In this document: piece after piece, positions 11,832 through 23,865 of the stretch
Numbering within the stretch: the stretch's first letter is position 1
How the letters are laid out: each line of letters begins with the position of its first letter
NCBI GenBank assembly: GCA_018257865.1
Contig: JAEUBA010000057.1
Coordinates: 62,001 to 126,000, forward strand
DNA from: Stereocaulon alpinum
Lineage: Eukaryota; Ascomycota; Lecanoromycetes; Lecanorales; Stereocaulaceae
Reading direction: 5' to 3'
Length of the DNA: 64,000 bases
Translations under genes and position numbers: made by a program
Notes under the pieces: model-generated
What the model was told of the DNA's origin: nothing
Databases searched by the model: none
Seen by the model: the letters and a program-made list of their open reading frames with translations, nothing else

Positions 11832-14239
11832 TTGAAGCGGGGCGAATATTTGGCGGATACTCTCGGGTACGTTGCAAGCTCACTTACAACTCTCCTTACC
11901 ACCTCACATGACCAAACTGACATCGCAATATGCTGACTTAATTCAAGGACTCGCCTGCACGCAACACAGTCGTCCTGCGCACTACGAGAAACATCCTCCA
12001 TGTCGGCAGCGTGCATACACAATGAAGACCAACGCTAGTGTTCGAGGATGATACGCCACGATCCGTCAATGCTATTACAACACGCACGTCTCCATGGCCA
12101 TTTTTCTAGGCTGGTTGAGCGTCTCTCAATGGACGCGATGGTCTTGCGCTTCATCTTCAGCCCGTTCCTTAGTACACATAGATAGATACCCAACAACTGC
12201 GCTTTCGTCTCGATGGAATTTTCATGTTTGTATTCATGCCATCCCATCGCCATGTCTTTTGTTCGTCTTCGGCGTTCCTGAGCATCCCTCCAAGCCTCAC
12301 CTGGATCTATCTTTCGCGAGACAGGAGACAGCACGCCTGGGACACTGAGATCCTGGTGACTTCCGGCTCGCACAACTTCCCTGCTGAGGACCTGAATCTA
12401 CTTTACTTTGAAAAGCGTACGAGTTGTCTTGGAATGCCTTAATTGCCAGTGGCTGTATGAGTCATTAAGTCGGTTCCTTCCATGCTCGCGTGGCAACAGG
12501 GGTCAAAACAAACTAACCTATTCCTTGCTAGGGCAATGCCACGTTCTTCAAGCCATCACCGCCATCGCTTCTCCACATTAGCGCCACTTAATCTAACATG
12601 TATTTTGCGTTGCTAAAGAATATCAAAGGACATCAGATAGGGTGTTTCACAGATCCTATGACGCGCGTCAACGACTGTTCGAGTCTGCTTCTGTCCTCAA
12701 CGTCAGCATTTAGTAAACGTGTTCCGAACTCATCCGGCCAATCGGTCACAGAAATGATCATCAAGTCCATGTTGCTTTCCTAAAGAGGTAGGCTGGGCGT
12801 ACCGAGTCTTTGCATGATCGCGTGTTCAGCTTCAATCCATATAGCCCTTCTACATCCTATCCACTTTCTTGTGCCGCATTTCCAGCCCTACAACCCAATG
12901 AGATGACCGATCTTCTCACGGTGGGTTTTGATCCGATCTTATGTAAGCTTATAATTTCTTATATCTCCACTTCGATCAACATTGGAACCTGCGTTCCGAG
13001 TCGTAAATGCATGAGCGTCTATCATTCATACTAGCTCAAAGGCACACGTCAGACAAGAAAATATTGAACGACAGTGAACGCTGCCTCTTTATCTTCTTCA
13101 CTCAGCGCAGTCGTAGATTAACAAGGCAGTACCAGCCTTTCGCATTGCAGACTCATATTCGACCTCGAAAAACCTAACACTCTCGTCACGTCTGCACATC
13201 AAGAAGCCATGCATCCTCCCCTTCTGACCTGATTTCGACATCCCATCCGCCTTTTGTCCATCCGTCCCACGCACCCTCCAAACCCAAGGGTCTTCGGTGC
13301 CTCCTGAACGGCAATCATTCCCCACCATCGCACTCGCATCCGTGGCAGCACAGATCCTTCAACCTGGCTATCAGCTCAAGCACGGACAGCCGAAAGCATC
13401 GAGATAGTCGCCAAAGACTAGCCTGGCGAACTTGCTCTTGAGCGTGGCGTTCGTGGTGTGGGGGCTAGTCGACACGTGACCGACTCTGCGTACCCTTCCT
13501 TGACACTCCCAGCATCAGGGACACGGACGAACGACCAAGGAAGATGAGGTGAGTCCCGGAAGCGCGGACATCCATTGCCATAGTCTCGGCGTATCCTGAA
13601 CCTCTAGAAGATTTCCCTGATTCAAGGGCGCTCGGACTCGAGATCGGGCGAAATGAGGCAAAGGAAGCTGGCATATTTCCATCAAACAACATAGACATTA
13701 GAGAAAGGAACAGGGTGAGAAGGGAAATCTGTAGGAATCACACATCACCACAGGAACTAACTATGGTTGGGAGGTTGTATGCGTTCATAGCGGCGAATGA
13801 TAGGTTATTAGTCCTCGTGAAGTTGTAAATGTCAATGTGTGTGTAGATCAGCCATTTCATTTCGAGCATCTAGTAGACACGAGAAACAGAGTAATCCAAA
13901 AGAAAAAAGCGCTATACCGTAGCAAGCGCCAATAACATAGAATAGATAAACCTAGGGACATCTGCGTATGCATACGTACACAGACATCTCGAGCGTTGAG
14001 ACGTGTTATCGTCCCGCGAGCCTGAACTCCAATAACCAGATAAAAGTAGTAATTGAACATGAGAGACAAGCGACAGCATATCCAATGCTTGCTCCTTTCG
14101 CGCTCGCTCACTCGCTAGCTCAAAAGAAAAACTCCCAATCCCGTGCCTTGTGGGTACAAAAGGCCACACCTTCGTTTCTCATCTCCCACGCGAGTGCTCT
14201 TCCGTCTAGCACATCCATTCCAACGCCTGGCGGCGTTGA
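11832..14239. other. Gene-poor stretch, nothing supported
   Basis: Frames here are short and mutually overlapping on both strands, with no recognisable domain and no convincing splice pairs. The last ~100 bp are 3' UTR of the membrane-protein gene that follows on the minus strand. Confidence 0.5.
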
Positions 14240-15348
14240 TCACCGTTTCAGCACAGCATCGTAAATACCCGCCAGCAGACCTATGAAAGCACCAATAAGC
14301 ATCCCCCCACTACCACCCGGAACCCCCCTCTCTACAATCTTGGTGCTCTCCCCACCCACGCCGCCTCTCACGTAGACGATCCATGCAGCAAGCCCCTTCA
14401 TGACGTTGTAGCTAACGGTATCATATCCCGCGTCTCCCTTGAGATTTATGAACCAGCTTCCCAGAAGCGGTAATCCAATGCTCGTTGCAAACCAGAGACC
14501 CACGGGGCCCCAAAACGCGGTCGTCAAGAGCGCGAATAAGTCTGGGATCTTTATGGCGATTTCGCCTAGGCCGATTGCTGGGACGGCGGGCAGGGTGGTC
14601 AGGTAGCGCAGTGGGAGGACTTGCGACCGAAGACCCCATGCTTCGATGAAAAGGGTCAGGAGTTGTATGCTGGTGACTGTGCTAAGGGAGCTGCGTATAT
14701 TCTCCATCGTGCCTGGCAAGGGCGATGTAGAGACGTATTCCGAGATTGAGTTGCGCATGGAGGTTGTGCGAGCGTCTATTTGGTTTGCGAGCACGGCTGG
14801 TGAGGGGGGTAGAGGTACTGAGCGCGCGATCGCGAGGGCGCGGGATGGGGTACGTGTTGCCAGGGCTGTGGAGAGGGAGTGGTCCCTACGAGAAGGGATC
14901 ATTAGCCACGCTCTCGACTGGTCTGCGCAGCAATGTGCGCTGATGTATGTGCATGCGCCTGGGGCCAGGACAGGACTCACGCTGAATCGACGTCGTCGCG
15001 TTTGATGGTTTGTCTCCGCCTGGGTTTCGACTCTGCGACGCCTGGATTGTGTTTCACAGGCGATGCGGGATCTACGCCTTGGTAGAACGGTGACACTCTG
15101 GGATCTTTGGCAAGAGAGCTTTGGTTGGCGCGGAGGTGCTCTTCCAACACCATCTCCAGATCTGACTTCTTGAACTTCTCATAGCTATGGTCGCGAAGGG
15201 GTCAGCATGGTGGGTATAAAGACTCAGAGCGTATTGAAGCGTGATGGGGTAGGAAATGAGTAATGTACTTCTTCAGTCCAACGTGATCAGCCATGTCGGC
15301 CAGGTCGCTTTTGCGCTGCTTTTGCAGCCATGCGTTGGCGGTGGCCAT
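14240..15348 (-). CDS. Fungal conserved membrane protein with N-terminal SAP/HeH-like helix pair
   Basis: Three exons (15348-15269, 15184-14981, 14885-14240) join in frame to 309 residues. The N terminus (WLQKQRKSDLADMADHVGLK, then YEKFKKSDLEMVLEEHL) reads as a helix-extension-helix of the SAP/LEM-like kind, followed by a basic linker (PRRRQTIKRDD). The C-terminal half holds hydrophobic segments around TLPAVPAIGLGEIAIKIPDL, FWGPVGLWFATSIGLPLLG and GGMLIGAFIGLLAGIYDAVL, so it is a membrane protein with about 3-4 spans. A SAP/HeH-like head on a membrane body suggests an inner nuclear membrane or ER location, but that is inference. A GTG-initiated frame extends into the second intron; the spliced form is preferred because the first two exons are clearly coding. 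Confidence 0.75.
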
Positions 15349-15807
15349 GGTAGTGATGGATATGAGATGTGTCGCGGAGTCAATGCGACCGCTGTGAGAA
15401 TAGTATGGAAGTAATATAAGCTGCTGGAGAGTGAAGCGAGGTTGTTGGAGATGGAATGTTTACGGTGAGGGTGGGTTGTTTACATTCGCGCGTGGGGCTA
15501 GTGCGCCTTGTCTTGGGCCAATCACGTTCGGCAGCGCTTTCAGGGACCGAGGAGGAAAGAGCCTCCGGGCCCGCGTTGTTAGGTACACTCATCAGGTACT
15601 CTTCGGTAGTGGAAGGCACATATCATGGATGTTTTATTTGTATGGAGAAGGGAAGAAATGGAGAGTCTATAATCTATCATATCTCGTGAATGCGAGGTGC
15701 TCCTTGATGCGCCTGGTCCACTGCACCTACATGCATCTTCCGTATCGTACAGCAGGTCTCCGGAAGTGAGACTTGTTCGCTGACCATCCAGTCCACTTGT
15801 CATGTCT

Positions 15808-17182
15808 TTATGCAACACTCCTGCCCTCATCGTTCAGCCATGGGTGAACGGCCATCTTCCTTAAAAGGATCTGGTAAAGGACCAGCATTGTTCCACTCTG
15901 AACACTTGTCCAGAGAAATCTTGGCCCAACCCCGCGGAAGAGGCCAACAATGCCCTCGGTCTTGTAGATGATTCTTAGCCCAGTCACAACCGAAGAGGTA
16001 TCCAGCATTACCGCGCCGGGTTTTCGAAGTGACGTACTGGGGGAAGACGTCGAGATCAAGCGGCGTTGTTGTGACGCGTGCATGGGCTCTGGAAAGTGTG
16101 ATGGCTGGGGTCCGTGACCACGTGCCCGGATTGGAACAGCTTCGGTGGGTCTTTGGGTACTATCCGGTGCTGCTTCAGGCGAATTAATTTGTGTCTGGAT
16201 CCTCGTCTTGACAACATCGAGTGGACAAGTGATGACGCCCGCCATGCCACCAGCAGACGCTGCTGTAGCGATTTCAAGACCCAAGCCAATGTCCCTGCTG
16301 CCAGCCCATTCCCGTGCCCATTGCTGCTCTTGTTCGTAGAAAGCGAATTGTAAAGCGGAGAATGGTAGATCTCGGAAGATAGTCGCCTTGTACCCGTAGA
16401 ACAAAGCTGAGAGACCTTCTGTGCGGACTATTGTCCGAGCAGCGTCAAGCGTTGATCTGTAGTTGTAGCCTGAATTAAAGAAAGGATTGTTGTGGCGACC
16501 CTGCAGTTGGAGGCGTGTCTTCAGGACTTCTGAGGGTACGTAGACAAAGGAGGCAGCGAAGTCGGCGATGAACCCTTGCGTAATTAGCTATGATGTATAA
16601 GCTTTTAGAATATGCAAGCATACCTCCAGCAAGATAGGCAAGGGTTGGATTTATGCCTGCTGCTATCATGTGCCTCTTGCTGTACTCATATGTCCCAAAG
16701 AAGATGAGGGTACCGGGGAAAGATCCTAGAAACGCCGGTGCAACGCCGCTGTAGAGCCCTCTCCTAAAACCTTCTTGCCGGAATATCTTCACGTATGCTG
16801 AAGATAAGGAGCCGTACTTTGGAGGCATGTGTGGATCCCCCTGTTGCCGGGTCTTGACTGTATCAATGGAGTGCATTAAAAGGTCTCCGGACGTTCCTCC
16901 AATGCCGCCCGCAATCATGCACTATATAGTATATTAGTAGTTGACCGATGGAGCTGTTGGGATTCCTTGATGTCGTTAACGTACATGCCAATACGGCGAT
17001 CGAGCCGCCTCTTCCTCCTCGTCCACCGGCTGCGCGTACTCCTTCCGTCGGCCTTCTCGCAATGTATTATCATTGACATCCTCGTACCCCTGAACATTTG
17101 AGAAGATAGAGGAGCTGCGGTCCTTGGAAGGAGCCAGATGTTGTGGATGGGCTGGATTGAAAAAATTGGCAACCCAGGACAT
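15808..17182 (-). CDS. MME1: Mitochondrial carrier family protein, Mme1/YMR166C type
   Basis: Three exons (17182-16985, 16921-16624, 16574-15808) give 420 residues. Three mitochondrial-carrier repeats are visible: HSIDTVKTRQQG in repeat 1, VPSEVLKTRLQLQG in repeat 2 and CPLDVVKTRIQTQ in repeat 3, each carrying the P/S-x-D/E-x-x-K-x-R signature. Between the third signature and the last helices is a Ser/Pro-rich loop of about 70 residues that lengthens the protein beyond the usual ~300-370. The start of repeat 1 (MIAGGIGGTSGDLLMHSIDT) is what I associate with the Mme1 group, proposed in yeast to export magnesium from mitochondria. The carrier family is certain; the substrate is inference. Its start is 331 bp from the divergent PRPP synthetase gene. 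Confidence 0.88.
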
Positions 17183-17513
17183 TGCCCCCCCAGGGCTCTA
17201 TCGCAGGATGAAGCACAGGCAGATGAAGCTGCTATGAGGTTATCATGGCAATGAGTCGGCTATAATCTTGGATGAGCAATAATTCAGCGCGTTGTCACTT
17301 TACCAAAAAAAGAAAGTCATGGTTGTAGACTTTCTAATATGCAATTAGCAGGTGCCAAGACAAAATCTTGATCTAATCTAATCAGTTCATCGACATCAGG
17401 GACACGGCACGAATTTCTCCCCTTGGCTGCTATCAAGCACGTTAATATGCCTCAATGACCCCCTTCTACCGCTCCTCTGCCTTCAAGGCTATCGATCTCC
17501 CCCCCAGCTTACG

Positions 17514-19178
17514 ATGAGACGCGTCAAAATTTTCTCTGGGTCCTCTCACCCTCTCCTGGTCGAAGCTATCTGTGAACGTCTGGGTGCCTCTAAAGCGAAA
17601 GTTGACCTGAAGAAATTCAGCAATGGCGAAACCTCGGTTAGCATTGAGACTTCTATTCGGGATCAGGACGTCTTTGTTGTCCAGAGTGGAAGCAGCAATA
17701 TTAATGACAGTGTCATGGAATTGCTCATCCTCATCTCCGCATGCAAAAGTGGCTCTGCAAAGTCCATAACAGCTGTCATGCCGTAGGTCGATCCGATTCA
17801 CACGGCAATATTCGCGAAGCTGAACCGTCCAAGATACTTCCCATATTCCCGACAATCGAAGAAGAAGTCACATCGAGGAGCTATCACAGCCAGCTTAGTA
17901 GCGAACCTGCTGTCCGTCGCTGGAATACATCACGCCATCACAGTCGACCTTCACGCACCACCCACGCAAGGCTTCTTCGGGAAACCAGTTGATAACCTAC
18001 ATGCAGAGCCACTAATTGCACGATGGATCAAAACACACGTTAAAGGTTGGCAAGAGGCGGTAGTGGTGAGCAAGAATCCTGGTGGTACAAAGCGAGTTAC
18101 ATCTCTGGCAGACGCGCTTAAGCTCAACTTTGGTCTTGTAACGACCGCTCGCCGAAGAACAGCTCCTCATGGCAGCCTTGAAAACAGCATGTTCCTATCC
18201 GGCGTAAATAGCTCGAATCATAGCTTAGAGAATACGGACACAAGCCCGCCCAATGAGACTGTGACTGATGTCCCAAGAAGCCCACATCGACACCCACAAC
18301 GAAGCCCACCACAGGCGAATGGCATTGGACCAACATCCACACCTTACCGACATCTGACTAATAACCGCGAATTAGGCTCTAGCCCTTTGACACAATCCAC
18401 CCGCCTCGAATCAGCGTCACCACCTACAACTCGTCTGCCCCCTCACAGCGAACCTGTCACTAACGGATATGCTGGAGCCTTGGGCCTGGATGAAGAGAAG
18501 GCAGAAGAGGAAGACGAGTCAGGGGACGAGTACACAGATGAGCGGGCAAGAGATGTCATAACTGGCAGGCTAATTCATGGTCACATAGTCGACGATGACG
18601 CTCCGTCACCAATCCTATCTACAATGTCCAATTCAATCGCCACACTACCAGGCGAAGTAATGGGCCACCCACAGACGGACGGATTGGATCCCATGACCTC
18701 GTCTTTCATGTCCACTGCATCCGCTTTCCAGCCCGACCATGGCCTTGGCGGCTCAGTACACGACGCGGCGGGTCAGTCTGATGACGAAGAAGCAGGATTC
18801 AAAAATCCTGAGCTTGAACATACCATCACTCTAGTTGGAAACGTAAGAGGTAAAATAGTCTTCATCATCGACGACTTGATCGACCAGTGCGGCTCCTGGA
18901 TCGCCGCAGCAGAGACAGTCGTGAAGCGTGGTGATGCGAGGAAAGTGTACTGTATAGCTACTCATGGTCTTTTTGGTGACGATTCTCTCGAGCAAATGGA
19001 GGCTTGCGACTGCATTGACCATATAGTGGTCACAAACACATACCCTATCGCTGCTGAAAGGGTCAAAGCGTCGAGGAAGCTGGTCATTCTTGATGTTTCA
19101 AATTTGCTATCAGAGGCAATACGAAGGAATCACTACGGAGAGAGCATATCCGCTCTCTTCCAGCATTACCCAGACTGA
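17514..19178 (+). CDS. PRS5: Ribose-phosphate pyrophosphokinase subunit with large non-homologous insertion (Prs5-like)
   Basis: Two exons (17514-17782, 17834-19178; 51-nt intron) give 537 residues. PRPP synthetase makes 5-phosphoribosyl 1-pyrophosphate from ribose 5-phosphate and ATP. Conserved parts are KIFSGSSHPLL, KKFSNGETSV, PYSRQSKKKSHRGAITASL, the signature DLHAPPTQGFFGKPVDNL, PGGTKRVTSLADAL and, near the C terminus, IIDDLIDQCGS. Between residues about 200 and 422 lies an insertion of ~220 residues rich in Ser, Pro and acidic residues, absent from standard enzymes (~320 aa) and reminiscent of the insertions in yeast Prs1 and Prs5. The PRPP loop reads DDLIDQCGS rather than the usual DDxxDTxGT, so this is probably a regulatory or partner subunit; that is inferred. 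Confidence 0.9.
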
Positions 19179-19982
19179 TGATGTTTGAGGTGCTATTGTG
19201 AAGCATAGCAGGGCGCATGCGTGGATATGATTACATGGCTTTATGATTCTTATGGCTTACGGCTAGAATTCAAGATCAGTGAACTCGTATAGAGGAGTCT
19301 CCATTCCTCAGATAGCTACTCACTATCACACAAAGCCTTCCTCAAAGAGTACACATGTACCCAGCGGCGCAGAACCTTCGGGGTACTGCAGGAACTTCTT
19401 TCTTCCCCATGAAGAATGTTCTTAACGGAGCGTTGGCAGATAAGAACTCCACCGAGGACTGAAGGCACTTCTCCCAGCCACAAATGTGGTACCACCCTCG
19501 GGATAAGGGGGAGCCGTGCAAGAGAACGCTTCGAACATCTCGTAATTGAATAAGTGTCCACCGTGCTCGCCCATCTTGCGTGTAATATTTCATCATGCGC
19601 ACCTTATCTGCCTTTGGAGCGCGGATTTGCCCCGTTTCCATTAGCATTTGAGACCAATCAGAAAGTTTCCAAACGCCACAACAAGTTTCTATTAGCCGAA
19701 TGCTCTTACGTTTCAATTATGTTTTTGTGGGCTCCACCTATCCTTTTCATTCCCTTCAGATTCTTTACCCAACAATATCCGCGTCTCCTTTCACTGCCCA
19801 CATTCGGTCTAGTCTCTTCTAGCTTCAATGCGATTTCGACTTCATAGATCCTCACAACGAGAGAGATAACAGAGATAAAGCGTGCCCCCCATCTCGCCTA
19901 TCTTACTCAACCGGATCAAGTGACTAGTCTCAACACCAGGCCAGAACCATAGTCTGGATTGCACATCGAGAGTCCAATCCAA
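19179..19982. other. Intergenic region, no gene supported
   Basis: Only overlapping short frames on both strands (for example 19316-19716 minus and 19554-19847 plus) with no recognisable similarity. The last ~150 bp are C/T-rich, as expected for the leader of the following two-exon gene. Confidence 0.5.
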
Positions 19983-20476
19983 ATGTCCTCCAACGTCAAC
20001 TCCGTCCCCTTAGACACACCAAGCATACTAGCTTTCACTCGCGCTCCTACCCCTATCCACCTCAAGCCCATCAACAGAGATCTGGTGCTCCGTACGTGCA
20101 TCCAGCGACATGTGTATTCCCCTTAATGACGTCTCGAACTAACACCACCCCAGACAAAGCAGCCATTCTCTCAAACATTTCGCGCCACGATCTCGCAATT
20201 ACGACTCGCAAGGGCCCAAGACAATGGACCTCGTGCATCACCAATTTGGTGGAAACATCTCCAGCCACTCCTAAAGAAGTGAGAATTCTCATCACTGGCC
20301 CAAATAAGGGAAGTCATAATGAGGCGGAGAGGGGACTGCAGGGAGATATTCACAACAAATTCAGCAGAACACATTGTGCTGCCGCTGATGACAAGGATTG
20401 GTTGTGTCAGCCGATGATGATAATGGCTAAACGGCCAGATTATGACCCCCGAAGCACTACGCTACCAAGCACATGA
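19983..20476 (+). CDS. Hypothetical protein, two exons (143 aa)
   Basis: Exon 1 (19983-20091) and exon 2 (20154-20476) join in frame across a 62-nt intron with donor GTACGT, a CTAAC branch site and a CCCCAG acceptor, all good fungal signals. The product starts SSNVNSVPLDTPSILAFTR and continues with NISRHDLAITTRKGPRQW and EVRILITGPN. No domain, signal peptide or membrane segment is evident. The clean intron is the main reason for calling it. The C-terminal half is low in hydrophobics and could be degenerate. It is an orphan to me and may be lineage-specific. Confidence 0.4.
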
Positions 20477-23400
20477 CTATCGGAGAGGAAAGGGATCAAT
20501 ATACCTTGACTTACTTGGCAAAGTGGTAATAAGTCCTCGATGTAGCAGGCATACTCGACGGCTAAGTGTGATTCAAACTTTGACCTTACTGAACCATTCC
20601 ATCACATGCTATTCTCACAACCGCTCAAGAGACTATATTCTCAATGCCCTCCGCTGTACCATGGGTTTCCCTAGCCCGGCGGGTCCTCGTCTCGATAGCG
20701 TGAAGCCAAAACTCCGTCCCGTTTTGACGGAATTCCCTTATTTGCGTGGTGCGAATGCCTAACTCGGGGACAGTGTTTTCGATTCTAGGCGACCACAGTG
20801 CTATAGGAACGGTATGAAACACCGCCACCAGTTTATCACAGCAGGTATCCTCCCAGTCAAGCTGCACTTTAAGTTAGCTGTTGTCTACGTCCATCAAAGA
20901 TTGGGCCGGTAACCTACACTGTACCACTTCAACCAATGCTTCCGCCCATCTCGCCCGCCGACTCTCGGTTCTAGACGGGGATACATCCACTGTATTCCTG
21001 CCTGTTGAGGGAAACGAAGAGTCAGTAGGTGCGCATCACCAGCCAAGAACCTGAGATGATCCTACTATAGCTAGGATAAACGGTATGGGTTCTGATTCTC
21101 GAAGGACATGATGCCCGTACATGTCCAGATCGATAACTTCCCTGTCCTCAAGCAAAGACATCTCGGGTTGCTGTTGGATCTCGCGTTGCAACAAGTCGAT
21201 CCTGCCTATGAGTTCCTGATTCGCCCTTACGACACTTCGCAGAGTTTCTATCGTCCAAACTGTTGGAAAGCTTACTTCTCGCATCTCGTTCCATATTCTC
21301 AGGCTTTCATCCATTGGAATTAGGTTTTGATGCTCCACTTCGATGCTTGAGGGGAGTGGTTGCTGGATGCTGGAGGGATGATTGTAAATGATGTATGTTT
21401 GAGTACTATGAAGCGGATGATGAACTCAAGCTGATTATGCTAGAAATTAATTGTTTCGTTCTACCCCTCGGTATGACATTGACTTGGAGACGTTCTACAA
21501 ATGGTCTTTGCCAGGAGCCTTTCTTGTTCCAACAGACGCTCCTTCCTTGTGTACCGGACATCAGGTAATTTAGCAAGACCAAAGAGCAAACAGTCATTCG
21601 AACCGTATTGGGAAGGATGTGTGTTGCTCGGCCCGTTGGGACGTTCATAACTGGAATATCGGCATTTATCTGCGTTTGGTAGCAGTTTGAAACATCTCTA
21701 AGGAAAGTTGTAGGCGTTTGATATGTACGACAATAGAATCTCCCGTTTGGTGTCAGATCAGGAGTCGCCTGATACACCATAATCTACATGGGCTTACGAA
21801 GGACGCTTCGACGTGAGTCACAAGAGCAGATAGATATCATGTTCAACCTCTTGAAGCTTCGAGTGTAGCGTTACACAGCTGGTCGTGACCCATTACTTGG
21901 GCGTGTGTGACCAACGCCGATGGTGCCACAAAGCAGGCTCGAATAACGAGGCTCGCCCCAAGGGTCCTTAAGGTGCAAGCTCACTGGGAGTTGTACCTCA
22001 CGCCTTCTTCGTCATCGGCTGGCTGACCGAACTAGCCTACAATAATACAACTAATCCAGCCTACAATAATACTACTACAGTCACGACATCAATACTAGCA
22101 TTATCTTGCCCATCATCTCACTAATCCAAGGACTGATTCAGTGCTTCAACGCGAGGTTCCTTAGGATACTACCGCGCATCTAGTGCTACTCATCATCGCA
22201 GGACCTTGCCCAGACGGCATCGAGAATCTTGTAGCATCGTGCTAGGCGCTCTGCAACATGTGGCGCACGACACTGCAGCAGCATAGATGGGACACGAAGA
22301 TTAGCACAATGGTCAAATAGCCTTTCGCTTAGGATAGCTCACGCTTTTCATACTGAGGCTTTAGCTTGCACTATACGTTTATGACCTGTTGATCTCATTA
22401 ACTACCGCATCAATCCAGCAAGAGAACGCGCAAGGAGACCAACAAAATAAATAGTATTTTAATTGATCAGACAAGGAAGAATGGTCGCGGGCCGTTCATC
22501 AAGACGATATGGAATTGCAGCGCGTCAATCCACAAGAAGACTAGCAAGTCGATCAGCAAGCATTCCCCAGGGTTCACATCGGCGTCGAGCAACTTTGATG
22601 GCTTCATGTCTTCACCCCAACGAATCACCCATCCATACCCGCCGAAGAGAGAGTAGTCTGGCCTAGCCAGCTTCACGCACTTGACGTGGAGATAATTGCA
22701 TGCCTGTCAATCACCCGCATGCTGGATTTGGAATTCTTTCAATGCCACTCATGGGCCAGAGGAGCGAGAATGGTTCGATCTGGTAAAGGAGATTATCGCC
22801 AGTTCGAATCGTCTCAAGCATGTGCCCTTTATCAGACTCTCAACCTCGCACTATACAGACCCTCATAATGACGCCGCAACAGCTGGGAATATGAAACCTT
22901 CGCGCAGTTACTGTCAATGCGCACGTTAGGGATCGAGGTCTCTAGTCACAAATTGTGCTCTTGGCCGTCAATGTCTTCTACTTCAAAGCTTCCGAGGATT
23001 TGCTCTACTGGGACAACTGCACCAGAACCATTGATCGGATTCCTCAGCCGATGTCCGAAGTTGGAGAGCTCCCAACACAACATGGACGCCCTGTCCGGAA
23101 TCCATGGAAGACTTCCGATTGGGCTCTTATCGCAATGTCGGGAGCCCAGGCCGTGGACGGGGCGAAAACCCTCCGATAATCTCAACGCACAGCTAGAGAA
23201 ATACTAACGAACATCTCGAATAGTGCTACACCGGCACTAGCACTGAATATACCAACATCTATAGTTCTACCATATCTACGAGTTCGACTCTGACTGTGGT
23301 TGGCTGAGACGCCGGCATTGTTGTTGATGTTAGGACATGACGGGACACGGACATGGAGGTGGATCTGGACGGTTTCAGTGATATGGTGTGTCTCTGTGAG

Positions 23401-23865
23401 ATTTATATTAGATTTCGTTACGGGGATGATCTGTGGTATGTATATTCATTTTGTTATAATTGGCTTATATTGTTGTGCTTTTGAATAGCTTTGATGTTGG
23501 GACATCTGAGGCTGAGGGATGCATACATGTGGCCAGTACAAAGCAAACGTCTTATTGCGAGACAGATCAATATTTGTTGCGAATACCTCTTTCGAATATG
23601 TGTAACTGACAGTGTCTACCCATAGACACCATACCATCTTTCTAGCGCTGGATTGCTCTCTTACAACTTCTGTTATGCTGACATATATGATTACCACGCA
23701 CCTGATATGCTTAATTCGGAAATGACCCTACAAAACCTGTTAATCTACAGTTTTTCTCTTCCGAACATCTCTCACAGTATCTCTTCGTCGTACCAACGAA
23801 GCCCTACCCACTACCTCCAATCATCCCCCAACGGCTTCCTCTCCCCCTCCCACCACCCCCTCGCT
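20477..23865. other. Gene-poor tract with weak, unresolved frames
   Basis: Two adjacent minus-strand frames, 21406-21780 (124 codons from an ATG) and 21036-21338 (helical, coiled-coil-like, with RIDLLQREIQQQPEMSLLED), might be exons of one gene, but I found no splice pair that joins them in frame. A frame at 22955-23179 (plus) is also open but unrecognised. Near 22030-22085 an imperfect direct duplication of GCCTACAATAATAC occurs. Nothing here is strong enough to call. Confidence 0.4.

Noticed and set aside
21036..21780. Two-exon minus-strand gene (124 + 92 codons)
   Set aside because: Frames are plausible individually, but no donor/acceptor pair joins them in phase, and no similarity was recognised.
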